64,000 nucleotides of DNA. It comes from Phragmitibacter sp965284365. Its GTDB lineage: Bacteria; Verrucomicrobiota; Verrucomicrobiia; Verrucomicrobiales; Verrucomicrobiaceae. The DNA is taken from positions 868,001 through 932,000 of the forward strand of contig OZ260079.1 in NCBI GenBank assembly GCA_965284365.1, written 5' to 3'. Under the pieces are notes generated by a model. It ran no database searches. It saw only the letters and a program-made list of their open reading frames with translations, and was not told the origin of the DNA. Every line of letters starts with the position of its first letter. The stretch's first letter is position 1. Below, one piece after another: positions 25,037-33,122 of this stretch. The translations under genes and the position numbers were made by a program.

Positions 25037-25839
25037 GGTGCAGCGGGCTTGTCGGCAGTCGGCCCCGGTGCTCCGCTAAGCGGTGGTGACGATCCCGGTG
25101 GTGGCGATCCCTTGTCGGCCTCGATACGCCCAAAGAGGGCCGCCGCGCGGCGCATCTTGAAGAAATACATGGCGACCATTGCCAGCGCGAACGCGATTAG
25201 CAGCACCATCGTGAAGAGGTGAAAAATCGTGACGCCCGACCCCTGATGCGCAGCGGGCGAGAGGTTCATCTCCTGCTTGAACCAAGCGAGCGCGACCTCG
25301 CGCGGGGCGCGGCCTTCCGCAAGGGCGCGGCGCGCGGCAATGCCGCTCTCCAATTGCGCCGCACCTTCGCGGAGGCGCGTCATCGCCTCGTGCATCGCCG
25401 TATAATCGCCGGCCTGCGAGCCTGCGTTGAGTGTGTCGAGCGCCTGTCCCATTAGGACTGTGCCCGCGTGCATCCGCTCGTCTGCTTGCGCCTCGACTTG
25501 CTTGCGCTTTTCGAGTGTGAGTTCCGGCACCGCCATGAGCGACGGATAGAGTTCCTTTGTCGGAACGCCGCCCATCATTTCCTTCATCATTTCGCCCATG
25601 TCTCCCATGCCGCCGGGCGCTGGGCTGCCACTAGCCGCGGGCATTGCACCCATGGCCGGAGCCGCTCCGGGCGTGGTCGGCATTGCCCCGGCTCCCGCAG
25701 TGGCGGGGTGATGTTTAGCGTGATCCTCCGGTGAAACCTGCGCACCTGTCTCGCTGGCGAACAACAGCACGCACGCGTTTGCGAGCACAGTCATCGCGCG
25801 CATGGCGCGATGGTGGACGTTGTGCGCTATGGACTGCAT
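25033..25839 (-). CDS. Met-rich periplasmic protein with C-terminal membrane helix
   Basis: About 268 residues from the ATG at 25837-25839, which nearly touches the stop of the CBM48 gene; the ATG at 25801-25803, closer to the signal peptide, is the alternative. Seen: signal peptide (MTVLANACVLLFASETGA), a Pro/Ala/Met-rich stretch (GAMPTTPGAAPAMGAMPAAS, GDMGEMMKEMMGG), a helical domain with ELTLEKRKQVEAQADERM like Spy/CpxP metal-stress proteins, and a C-terminal helix (IFHLFTMVLLIAFALAMVAM). Probably binds Cu(I)/Ag(I) at the membrane surface. Overlaps the reductase gene by 4 nt. Confidence 0.7.
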   Translation of the reverse strand: MQSIAHNVHHRAMRAMTVLANACVLLFASETGAQVSPEDHAKHHPATAGAGAMPTTPGAAPAMGAMPAASGSPAPGGMGDMGEMMKEMMGGVPTKELYPSLMAVPELTLEKRKQVEAQADERMHAGTVLMGQALDTLNAGSQAGDYTAMHEAMTRLREGAAQLESGIAARRALAEGRAPREVALAWFKQEMNLSPAAHQGSGVTIFHLFTMVLLIAFALAMVAMYFFKMRRAAALFGRIEADKGSPPPGSSPPLSGAPGPTADKPAAP

Positions 25840-25840
25840 G

Positions 25841-26122
25841 TCAGAGGTCAAGGACGCGGTTCATGGTGCCGAACGAATTCGCGCAACACTTCGGGCAGCC
25901 GCGATGTTCGTGCTCGCAGCCGGGCTCGCAGCACCACTGGCCATCGACGATGAACTTAAACTCGTGATGTCCAGGCGGGAGCTGCACGCTGGCGCGCCAG
26001 TGGCCGTCCGCTTGTCGGGTAAGCGGCAGCGCATCGGCGCTCCACTCATTGAAGCTGCCAGCAACGAACACGGCCTGCGCGTCCGGCGCGTGGCAGGAGA
26101 ATTCGGCGGATTTGGTATTCAT
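25841..26122 (-). CDS. CBM48/AMPK-beta-like glycogen-binding domain with Cys/His cluster
   Basis: 93 residues, cytoplasmic, a single domain. Seen: the CBM48 pattern (AVFVAGSFNEWSADALPL, GHWRASVQLPPGHHEFKFIV, DGQW), which in glycogen-branching enzymes and AMPK beta binds alpha-glucan. Right after DGQW, where the fold normally closes with a proline/asparagine loop, come CCEPGCEHEHRGCPKCC: six Cys and two His within 20 residues, a likely metal site. It lies in the copper operon 27 nt downstream of the Met-rich Spy-like gene. Confidence 0.82.
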   Translation of the reverse strand: MNTKSAEFSCHAPDAQAVFVAGSFNEWSADALPLTRQADGHWRASVQLPPGHHEFKFIVDGQWCCEPGCEHEHRGCPKCCANSFGTMNRVLDL

Positions 26123-26149
26123 ATTCTGTCTCCGTTAGTGTTGTCGTTC

Positions 26150-27223
26150 TCACATGTCTTTCATCGGAGCCATCGCTGCCGGAGCTGCGGGGGCGGGCAT
26201 CGCAGGCGCGGGCGGCGCGAAGCCGGTGAGGATTTTGCGCTGCACATCGGTGAGGATTTTGCTGGCCTCGCCGATGGCGCGGATGAAGGCCACGCGCACG
26301 GCGCCCGACAGCTTTCCGATTTCGGCGGTCTTCGCCTCAATGGCGGCGATGTCCGGCTGATCGGCCGCGGTGAGCGTCCAGAGCTCTTGCTCGGCTTGCT
26401 CAATCGCGCGGTCGGCGGTGCTTTTCGCGAGAGCCGCCTTTTCCTTTGCCTGATTGAGCGCGGCTGTCTGCTCGGTGGTGAGGGCGATGTGCGTCTTGTG
26501 GTCGAGGAAGAAGCCCGTCGCGCCGAGGTGATAGAGGTGCGAGGCACCGGGGAACCCAGGGAGCGCGGACTGTGGCATCGCGGCCATACTGCCGCCGCCC
26601 ATGCCCATCATCCCGGCCATTTCCATCTTATCCATCCCCATCATGCCCATGCCGCCACCAGCCATGGGTGCTGCTGGCATCGCGCTGCCGCCGCCCATTG
26701 GGGCCATCTCCATCATGTCATCGTCCATCATTGGCATCGCACCGGCGGCCATTGGCGCTGCCGCTGGCATTGCGTCGCCACCCATGCTCATCATCTTGTC
26801 CATCATTCCCATCATCTTATCCATCATGCCCATCATCCCGTTCATGCCCCCCGCTGCGGGTGCCGCGCCGCCGCCCATTCCGGTCATTGGCGTATCAGTT
26901 GCCATCGCTGGCCCTGGTGTCATGCCTGCCATGCCAGGCATGGCTGCGGCGGGCGGTGCACCTTTTGCCAACGTGGCTTCGAGCTGCGTGACCTTCGCCA
27001 TCAACTGCGAGATTTGCTGCGCGAGCGCGGGATCGCCTTTGGCGTTGTCCGGCGCGGGATCGGCAGGAATTGTGCCTGCGGCGACGTGCGCGGCGTGTGT
27101 CGCGGGATCGACCGCAGGCTTCGCTTTTTGCGCGTGCAGTGGGCTGGTGAAGATGAACGCTAGACAACTTCCCACGAGGGCGGTGACAAGAAGTGAATGA
27201 GAGGTATGAAGATAGGATTTCAT
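26150..27223 (-). CDS. Met-rich Spy-like periplasmic protein
   Basis: About 357 residues from the ATG at 27221-27223, before the signal peptide (LLVTALVGSCLAFIFTSPLHA). Seen: a helical coiled segment (ALAQQISQLMAKVTQLEATL), a very Met/Gly-rich middle of some 130 residues (MNGMMGMMDKMMGMMDKMM and like repeats), then a Spy/CpxP-like helical domain with two LT-x-Q type motifs (HIALTTEQTAALNQAKEKAA, ILTDVQRKIL), and a Met-containing end. Met clusters bind Cu(I) or Ag(I). First gene of the overlapping redox operon. Confidence 0.75.
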   Translation of the reverse strand: MKSYLHTSHSLLVTALVGSCLAFIFTSPLHAQKAKPAVDPATHAAHVAAGTIPADPAPDNAKGDPALAQQISQLMAKVTQLEATLAKGAPPAAAMPGMAGMTPGPAMATDTPMTGMGGGAAPAAGGMNGMMGMMDKMMGMMDKMMSMGGDAMPAAAPMAAGAMPMMDDDMMEMAPMGGGSAMPAAPMAGGGMGMMGMDKMEMAGMMGMGGGSMAAMPQSALPGFPGASHLYHLGATGFFLDHKTHIALTTEQTAALNQAKEKAALAKSTADRAIEQAEQELWTLTAADQPDIAAIEAKTAEIGKLSGAVRVAFIRAIGEASKILTDVQRKILTGFAPPAPAMPAPAAPAAMAPMKDM

Positions 27224-27308
27224 GAAAAGAGAATGGGTTGGCAGCTCGCGCAGTTTGTTTTCGATCCTCACTGCGCAGACCGAGGCGCTGCGCAGTGCAT
27301 GAGCGAGC

Positions 27309-27327
27309 GGTGTCTCACCGAGACACC
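27309..27327 (-). terminator. Short hairpin behind the Cys-rich 67-residue gene
   Basis: GGTGTCT / AGACACC with a 5-nt loop, 6 nt past the stop codon at 27333. Confidence 0.45.
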
Positions 27328-27332
27328 ACCGG

Positions 27333-27536
27333 CTATTTCTTCGGGGCTGCTTTCTTGTCGCAGCAGGACGCGCATTTATCGTGGCCGCATTTAGGGCAAC
27401 AGTCGCCGCCCGCTTTGCAGCATGAGCCGCAGTCTTTGGTGGCTTTCATTTTCGGATGCGTACCCTGTGAGAACACGGGAAGCGCTGAAGCGGCAAACGC
27501 CAGCGTGATGAGCGCGAATTTCAGTGTTGACTTCAT
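27333..27536 (-). CDS. Small secreted Cys-rich metal-binding protein
   Basis: 67 residues. Seen: signal peptide (ALITLAFAASALPVFSQ), then CGSCCKAGGDCCPKCGHDKC and CCDKK, eleven Cys in the mature 45 residues. The packing resembles metallothionein-like periplasmic chelators, but no family is recognised. It sits between the Met-rich operon and a small lipoprotein gene. Confidence 0.7.
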   Translation of the reverse strand: MKSTLKFALITLAFAASALPVFSQGTHPKMKATKDCGSCCKAGGDCCPKCGHDKCASCCDKKAAPKK

Positions 27537-27700
27537 ATCGATGTTGTCTCCTTGCGAGTTTACTTAGAGGTTGTTCGCCTCGCTGTTTTATACGGGCTGG
27601 AAGCGAACTAGCGGATGACACCTTGAATTCCAGCGCAGCCACTTCGGTTTCAAAACTTCAAAGTTGCGCCGGAATCAAGTCCGATGTCACATCGTCCAGA

Positions 27701-27874
27701 TCATTGCATACCCGGCATTTGATCGTTAGACATAGGGTAAGACGGTTTTGGTCCGCCCATATTATGTGTTCCGCTTGTGGTGCCACCGTTTTTTGTCGCA
27801 CAGCTGGAAATCGCAAGGGCTGCGATTATGGCGGCACTGAACATGGCTAGTTTGGATTTGAGTGTTGTTTTCAT
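27701..27874 (-). CDS. Small lipoprotein with MPGM motif
   Basis: 57 residues, read directly from the sequence. Seen: signal peptide with lipobox (AALAISSC), then a hydrophilic tail with THNMGGPKPSYPMSNDQMPG and the end MQ. Shares layout and the MPGM element with the 45-residue lipoprotein at 18887-19024. Probably a periplasmic Met-based copper ligand anchored to a membrane. Confidence 0.6.
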   Translation of the reverse strand: MKTTLKSKLAMFSAAIIAALAISSCATKNGGTTSGTHNMGGPKPSYPMSNDQMPGMQ

Positions 27875-27958
27875 ATTATTTTCTTGGTGGAATTGATGGA
27901 AATCTGGGGCCTGAATATGTCACTCCCCAGATCCCTGGAGAAGACGCTGACTGAACCG

Positions 27959-28294
27959 TTAATGGGCTTTACAATGCGTCAACTCAGAGCCGCAGGCTTT
28001 GCACTCATGGTTGAGTTTGCCGGTCTTGAAGAAAGTGGCTACTGCGCTTTCGCAGTCGTCACACTTCATTGCCTTTTCCTCGCGATAGATGACGATGCCG
28101 GCACCACCTTTACCCACGCCGGCTGTCACGGGTCGGCTGACCCACACAGTTTTGCATTTTGCACACATAACCGCGTTGTCGCCCTCAGGCGCGGTATCGG
28201 CAGCTGTTGCCATTTGAACTGCCATAAAGGGAATGGCGATTAACGCAAGGATTGCGATTTTCAATGATTTTAGGACCCGATGTTTGGTATTCAT
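27959..28294 (-). CDS. Secreted zinc-ribbon-like small protein
   Basis: 111 residues from the ATG at 28292-28294. Seen: signal peptide (IAILALIAIPFMAVQMATAA), then three Cys pairs (CAKCKT, MKCDDCES, HECKACGSELTHCKAH). The spacing resembles two zinc ribbons. Possibly a periplasmic metal scavenger or chaperone. It follows the AtpC-like gene by 7 nt, so the two are co-transcribed. Confidence 0.65.
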   Translation of the reverse strand: MNTKHRVLKSLKIAILALIAIPFMAVQMATAADTAPEGDNAVMCAKCKTVWVSRPVTAGVGKGGAGIVIYREEKAMKCDDCESAVATFFKTGKLNHECKACGSELTHCKAH

Positions 28295-28301
28295 ATTAGT
28301 G

Positions 28302-28628
28302 TTATTTCTGTGTTGCGCCGCCTGGACGACAATCATCCATGTGCAGCGAAATTTTTTCTTTTGGAGGTGCCGCAACCGCTTGCTCGCAGACCACATGCAC
28401 CGCACTGTCAGTTAGAGAAGCCATGCCGCCGGTGATAGTCATGGTCGTAGTGGACCGACCCTCCTCAAGTGTCAGCACACCGCGCTTAAACCCGCGGCAG
28501 AACGCAGGCTCGCCTGCGCGGATTTCAATTAATCCTGTTCCACAGTCGAGCATCAGCCGCTCCACACGGAACGTCTGCTTGGTGCCGGAAGCATCGACAA
28601 TGCTGACTTGAATGGTGGGTGATAGCAT
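28302..28628 (-). CDS. Orphan ATP synthase epsilon (AtpC)-like protein
   Basis: 108 residues. Seen: LSPTIQVSIVDASGTKQTFR, IEIRAGEPAF, RGVLTLEEGRST, and TITGGMASLTDSAVHVVCEQ, the strand order of the N-terminal beta-sandwich of F1 epsilon subunits (compare GxLGIxPGHxPLLT, LxxGxLxV, VxGGxxEVxxxxVTVLADxA). The C-terminal helical hairpin is absent; the protein ends in a Cys-containing stretch. No other ATP synthase gene is near. A paralogue lies at 42866-43231, and in both cases an AraC gene or remnant lies upstream. Role unknown; it may be a regulator or a metal-linked adaptor. Confidence 0.6.
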   Translation of the reverse strand: MLSPTIQVSIVDASGTKQTFRVERLMLDCGTGLIEIRAGEPAFCRGFKRGVLTLEEGRSTTTMTITGGMASLTDSAVHVVCEQAVAAPPKEKISLHMDDCRPGGATQK

Positions 28629-28679
28629 TAGACACAGCCTACCCTGCTCGTGTCTAACATGCTCCGCATCAATTCGGCA

Positions 28680-29615
28680 TCACCGCGCAGATTTTAAGGT
28701 ATCGGGGTGTCCTACTAGATTGAGACGATACTGTTTTGGACTGAACCCGCAGACACGTTTGAAGACGCGGTTAAATTGCGACAGGGATTTGAAACCCGTG
28801 TCGAAGGCAATGGTTGTGATTTGCAGGCGAGGATTCGCCAGCAGGTTCTTTACCTTCTCAACCCGCATTCGATGCACGTAGTCAGTGAAAGTAAGCCCTG
28901 TTGTCTTGTGAAACAGCTCACTGAAATACGTAGCACTGACATTTACAATTTTCGCTACATGGCTGAGCGAAAGCTCATCCTCCAGGTGGGCGAGCACGAA
29001 GGCTTTCGATTTTGTTACCGACTCGCACTCTGCCGATTCTGCTTCCAGGCTCAGGGCATTGGCGCATTCCGACAGGTGACTGGCAAAGATGCGCAGCAAG
29101 CGCAGCATCGGCTCGTATTGTTCTTCTTTCAGGACAGTGGTGGCGAACCAGGCATCTTCGGCCTTTTTCAAATCAATCTCCGATCCGACCTCAATCAAGG
29201 TCTTCGCCATCTTGCTCAACCGCTTTGCATCTGGGCGATGCAGAAGAATTTGACCGGTTTGAAGGAAGGCAATGATATTGGTGCCGACCCTCACTGGCAC
29301 GGCACTGTCGCACAGGCCTGCGAAGCAGCGCGGATTCCGGCGTTTCATCCCGGCATGTTCCTCCAGCTTTTGTTGCAATGCAAAACACGACTCACAAGTC
29401 TGGTTGCTTTTGGCCATTAGCAAACAGAATGCATTGCCTGTGGGTGGGCGGGATGTTCCGGCCGGTCCATAGCCTGCCTGCTGCAAATGCAATGGCATTC
29501 CAGTCGCGCTTTGAAAAGCGCTTTGATAATCCTGGAACAATCTGCTCTGGGTGAGCTTTCCTGTCAGGGATTTTGCTCGTGAGTCGAATTCGCTGGTATT
29601 GTGTGGATCCGACAT
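28680..29615 (-). CDS. PocR-domain AraC-family transcription regulator
   Basis: 311 residues. N-terminal PocR-like sensor with Cys motifs (NQTCESCFALQQKLEEH, RNPRCFAGLCDSAVPVRVG, IAFLQTGQIL) and a C-terminal AraC double helix-turn-helix (SLSHVAKIVNVSATYFSELF, LQITTIAFDTGFKSLSQFNR, RVCGFSPKQYRL). Cys residues in the sensor could bind a metal or cluster. It sits upstream of the AtpC-like gene and downstream of the copper ATPase and likely controls nearby copper genes. The last codons overlap a block conserved upstream of both AtpC-like genes. Confidence 0.88.
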   Translation of the reverse strand: MSDPHNTSEFDSRAKSLTGKLTQSRLFQDYQSAFQSATGMPLHLQQAGYGPAGTSRPPTGNAFCLLMAKSNQTCESCFALQQKLEEHAGMKRRNPRCFAGLCDSAVPVRVGTNIIAFLQTGQILLHRPDAKRLSKMAKTLIEVGSEIDLKKAEDAWFATTVLKEEQYEPMLRLLRIFASHLSECANALSLEAESAECESVTKSKAFVLAHLEDELSLSHVAKIVNVSATYFSELFHKTTGLTFTDYVHRMRVEKVKNLLANPRLQITTIAFDTGFKSLSQFNRVFKRVCGFSPKQYRLNLVGHPDTLKSAR

Positions 29616-29763
29616 TAGGCGGTTTGGTTATTCTTTCCCACCGCATCCGAGGGTGCTAGGGGCTTTATTAGACTTGGCAGTTCGCAAGTGACTGAACAAC
29701 GAGTTGGGCATTTCGGTTAAACTTTAGGACACGACGACGTGATGCGATAAAAGAACGGCTGAC

Positions 29764-32061
29764 TTAACTCAATCTCGCTCTGCCCAAGCGCAACGAATTC
29801 GTAATGACCGAAACAGAGCTTAGGCTCATGGCTACGCCCGCAACCATGGGGCTTAACAGCACGCCCAGAAATGGATAAAGCAGTCCTGCCGCCAGAGGGA
29901 TACCAAGGGCGTTGTAGAGGAAAGCGAAAATGAGGTTTTGGCGAATGTTGCTAAGCGTAGCTCGGCTGAGATGCACTGCCTTTGCGATGGCCCCGAGGTC
30001 GCCCTTCACGAGCGTTACGCCCGCACTCTTCATGGCGACGTCAGTGCCGGTTCCCATCGCGACTCCCACGTCCGCTGCTGCGAGTGCCGGTGCGTCATTG
30101 ATGCCATCGCCTGCCATGGCCACAACTTCTCCGAGCCCGTGAAGCCGGTGGACCTCAGCTATTTTGTCAGCTGGCGTTACCTCAGCTCTGAAGTCCACGA
30201 TGCCAAGTGTCGCGGCCACGGAACGGGCAGTGCGTGTGTGGTCCCCGGTGAGCATGACGACTTTGATCCCAAGTTCCTGAAGGCTATGAAGGGCTTCGGG
30301 TGTCGAAGCCTTGATCGGGTCGGCCACAATGAGAAGTCCAGCAACCACGCCGTCCACCGCCATGAACAGAGCCGTCTCGCCTCTTTCCTGGTGATTGCCT
30401 GCATCCGCTTCCAGTTTTTCAACGGAGTGGACGCCTTTTTCAATCAGAAAAGCAGCTTTGCCAATGAGAACTGACTTCCCTCCAACGATGCCGCCGACAC
30501 CTCCACCCGTGCTAGATTGAAAGCCCTCAACGGGAAGTAAGACCATTCCTGTGTCTTCAGCGGCTTTCACCACGGCTGACGCAAGCGGGTGTTCACTCGA
30601 TTGTTCCAAAGACGCAGCCATCTGCAACATTCCCTCCGGTGTGGATTGCCCGGCTTGAATAGCCTTCAAAAACTGAGGCCTCCCTTCCGTGAGTGTTCCT
30701 GTTTTATCGACAAGAAGTGTGGTGACCTTCTCAAGAGCCTGCAAGGACGCTGCGTCCTTTACGAGTATCCCTTCTCTGGCTCCACGGCCCACCCCCACCA
30801 TGATGGACATGGGAGTCGCTAGCCCTAGCGCACATGGGCATGCAATGATAAGGACGGCAACGGCGTTAACAATTGCGTATGTGAGACTCGGTGATGGTCC
30901 GAGCCACCACCAAAGGGCAAAGGTGAGTCCAGAGACCACCAGGACAATGGGAACAAAGATGGAAGCTACCTTATCTGCGAGGCCCTGAATCGGTGCGCGG
31001 CTCCTTTGGGCGTCTGCGACCATTTCAACAATCTGGGAGAGTAGGGTTTCGTTGCCTACGCGCTCTGCTCGCATGACAAAACTGCCTGTAGTATTCAGCG
31101 TACCACTTGAAACCTTGCTGTCAGGTCCTTTCTCAACGGGAACAGGCTCGCCGGTAAGCATCGACTCATCCACAGCGGATGCGCCTTCAGTGATGATGCC
31201 GTCGACCGGGATTTTGTCTCCTGGGCGGACGCGTAGCATGTCGCCCACAATTACTGCTTCAAGCGAGACTTCTACATCACCGTCCGCTCCTATCTTCATG
31301 GCGGTCGGAGGAGCTAAATCGAGAAGGGCACGCATAGCGCTTCCGGTTCGACTTCTTGCGCGTGCCTCCAGCCACTGGCCGACAATGACAAGCACAATGA
31401 TGACGGCAGCCGCTTCAAAATACAGAGGCACCTGACCATTCATTCGCATGGACTCCGGAAACACCTCAGGAAAGAGGAAAGCTATCACGCTGTAGAGGTA
31501 GGCTGCGCCGACTCCTATGGAAATCAGGGTCCACATGTTGAGGTGTCCAGACCGTATGGATATCCATCCACGACGAAAGAAGGGAGCCCCAGCCCAAATC
31601 ACGACCGGTGTGCTGAGAAGCGCCTGAATCCAGCGAGAGACGTAGCCATTGACCCAATGGGTATGGCCTACACCGGGAAAGAGATGGACCATGGCTAGCA
31701 CAAAGATGGGAAGCGTCATGAGTCCGGAGATCCAAAGTCGGCGCCTTAAGTCTCTTTCCTCTTCGCTACCACTCTCATCCTCGGCCACGGCTTTTGTCGG
31801 TTCTAGCGCCATTCCACATATCGGACAGTCTCCGGGGTGATCTTGAACCACTTCGGGATGCATCGGGCAGGTGTAGAGAGTCTTGCTGGTTGCCTTCCAC
31901 GCGGGATTCCGCTCCAGCGTCATTCCGCACTTGGGACAATCGCCCGGCTTGTCTGATTCAACGCCGGGGCACATGGGACAGAAATATTGGGCAGTTTGAG
32001 AGGGCTTTATCTCAGTAGCCTGGTGATCATGGTTGCAGCAAGGATGCGGAGACTCAGACAT
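29764..32061 (-). CDS. copA: Copper/silver P1B-type ATPase
   Basis: 765 residues from the ATG at 32059-32061. Instead of HMA domains it has two YHS-like heavy-metal-binding segments (YFCPMCPGVESDKPGDCPKC and YTCPMHPEVVQDHPGDCPIC). Then come the A-domain TGEPVPVEK, transmembrane CPC in IIACPCALGLATP, DKTGTLTEG, the SSEHPLAS His-Pro motif, and GDGINDAPALAAADVG. CPCALGLATP is the Cu(I)/Ag(I) class. It exports monovalent copper or silver from the cytoplasm. It follows the YHS-like secreted protein gene, with a hairpin between. Confidence 0.95.
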   Translation of the reverse strand: MSESPHPCCNHDHQATEIKPSQTAQYFCPMCPGVESDKPGDCPKCGMTLERNPAWKATSKTLYTCPMHPEVVQDHPGDCPICGMALEPTKAVAEDESGSEEERDLRRRLWISGLMTLPIFVLAMVHLFPGVGHTHWVNGYVSRWIQALLSTPVVIWAGAPFFRRGWISIRSGHLNMWTLISIGVGAAYLYSVIAFLFPEVFPESMRMNGQVPLYFEAAAVIIVLVIVGQWLEARARSRTGSAMRALLDLAPPTAMKIGADGDVEVSLEAVIVGDMLRVRPGDKIPVDGIITEGASAVDESMLTGEPVPVEKGPDSKVSSGTLNTTGSFVMRAERVGNETLLSQIVEMVADAQRSRAPIQGLADKVASIFVPIVLVVSGLTFALWWWLGPSPSLTYAIVNAVAVLIIACPCALGLATPMSIMVGVGRGAREGILVKDAASLQALEKVTTLLVDKTGTLTEGRPQFLKAIQAGQSTPEGMLQMAASLEQSSEHPLASAVVKAAEDTGMVLLPVEGFQSSTGGGVGGIVGGKSVLIGKAAFLIEKGVHSVEKLEADAGNHQERGETALFMAVDGVVAGLLIVADPIKASTPEALHSLQELGIKVVMLTGDHTRTARSVAATLGIVDFRAEVTPADKIAEVHRLHGLGEVVAMAGDGINDAPALAAADVGVAMGTGTDVAMKSAGVTLVKGDLGAIAKAVHLSRATLSNIRQNLIFAFLYNALGIPLAAGLLYPFLGVLLSPMVAGVAMSLSSVSVITNSLRLGRARLS

Positions 32062-32118
32062 GTGACTATTCCTTTTCTGTTCAGCCTCTTTATGGGGAAC
32101 CATTTAAGAGATTGGAAA

Positions 32119-32145
32119 CGGCTGGCGGGGAAGTGCCGCCAGCCG
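32119..32145 (-). terminator. Hairpin between YHS-like gene and copper ATPase gene
   Basis: Perfect 10-bp stem CGGCTGGCGG / CCGCCAGCCG, 76 nt past the stop at 32221, followed on the minus strand by TTTCC. A second imperfect hairpin lies at about 32197-32220. Confidence 0.55.
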
Positions 32146-32220
32146 CTTGTTGACTCAACTGCGGGCGCTCGAAATAGTTTGCAACTGCAAACATTCCACG
32201 CTGCTGCTGAAAGCGGCGTG

Positions 32221-32487
32221 TTACTTCTTGCTCGCCTTCTTCACGATCTCGGCGTATTTGCCGGGGTCTTTGTTGAAATCCTTTACGCATGACTTGCAGC
32301 ACAGATACACATCTGTTCCGTCATGGGTGACCTTGATTGGCTTGCCCATTTCGCCAAGCGCTTCATCGGAGACCGGGCATTTCTTGAGCGGGTAGGTAGC
32401 GGGAACATCAGTGGGTTTCGCTTCGGCAGCGGAAACCGAGGCGAGGCCGATGAACATGCTGGAAAGAAGGGCAAGGGTAAGCTTCAT
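32221..32487 (-). CDS. Secreted YHS-like metal-binding protein
   Basis: 88 residues. Seen: signal peptide (LALLSSMFIGLASVSAAEA), then a YHS/TRASH-like domain with KKCPVSDEALGEMGKPIKVT and VYLCCKSCVKDFNKDPGKYA. This places two Cys pairs for one metal. Paralogue of 44922-45188. Likely a periplasmic copper carrier. The start lies 51 nt downstream of the CGGAGTT box of the motif at 32539-32568, so it probably has its own promoter. Confidence 0.8.
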   Translation of the reverse strand: MKLTLALLSSMFIGLASVSAAEAKPTDVPATYPLKKCPVSDEALGEMGKPIKVTHDGTDVYLCCKSCVKDFNKDPGKYAEIVKKASKK

Positions 32488-33035
32488 AGTATTTTTTTGT
32501 TTTGATTCACCCGCCGCAAATCGGCTGGCAAAGGGTTCAACTCCGCGCTGTGGAAAACCCCTTGAGATTCTTGCTGATTTTCGGAGATCGATTTGTCAAT
32601 GCGAATGCGAGCTCTCCCTTGGCCTTCGGGGTGACTTACCTTACCGTAGGCACTCCAATCCAGAGTGGCGCTCCAATGGCAAGTCAGAAGCGCCGCCACC
32701 GCCATTGCCGAAGAAAGCCAGTATAGCCAGACCAGCGCTTCTGCTCGTTGCATGTGAGCATCGAGCCAGCCTTGGCCGGTTTCACCAGCGATTCCGCGCA
32801 CCGGCTGGGAAGCTTGCCGCCCAAAATAGTAAGTAACTTATCTGCCTATCGCACCCAGGGTCAGAAGGCCAATCGCGACGAGTATAGCGGATCCGCTATT
32901 TGAGAAGGCCGGGAGTAGCGGCTGAGACCAGTCCAGAAAACAGTACGAAGATGGGCACATGATGGGTAAGGAGATGAAGTGCTCGGGGCCATATACGCCG
33001 GCCGCTAATTTGAGTAGGGTTGCTAGGTCATGCAT
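32484..33035 (-). pseudogene. Decayed DUF2231-like membrane protein gene
   Basis: Paralogue of the intact gene at 19089-19583: the block RGIAGETGQGWLDAHMQRAE matches RGIADEPGQRWLDVHMERAE. An in-frame TAA near 32838-32840 (between LGAIGR and VTYYFGRQ) splits the frame. The C-terminal third is unlike the paralogue, and the N-terminus is altered. The tail carries the promoter motif for the YHS-like gene. Confidence 0.75.
32539..32568 (-). promoter_or_regulatory. Shared promoter-like motif, copy b
   Basis: Minus strand reads ATCTCAAGGGGT, 11 nt, CGGAGTT, 51 nt before the YHS-like gene start. Best match to copy c. Confidence 0.45.
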
Positions 33036-33044
33036 GTGGGGCGT

Positions 33045-33075
33045 AACTCCGCGCGCATGCGAAAGTCTTCAAATT
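33045..33075 (-). promoter_or_regulatory. Shared promoter-like motif, copy d
   Basis: Minus strand reads AATTTGAAGACT, 12 nt, CGGAGTT, just upstream of the decayed DUF2231-like gene. Confidence 0.4.
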
Positions 33076-33122
33076 GGATGTCCACTGCGAGGAAACAACC
33101 CCTTGAAGATTCCAGAGCAATT

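Noticed and set aside
26572..27200. Long plus-strand reading frames opposite the Met-rich protein
   Set aside because: They are low-complexity shadows of the repeated Met/Gly codons on the minus strand.
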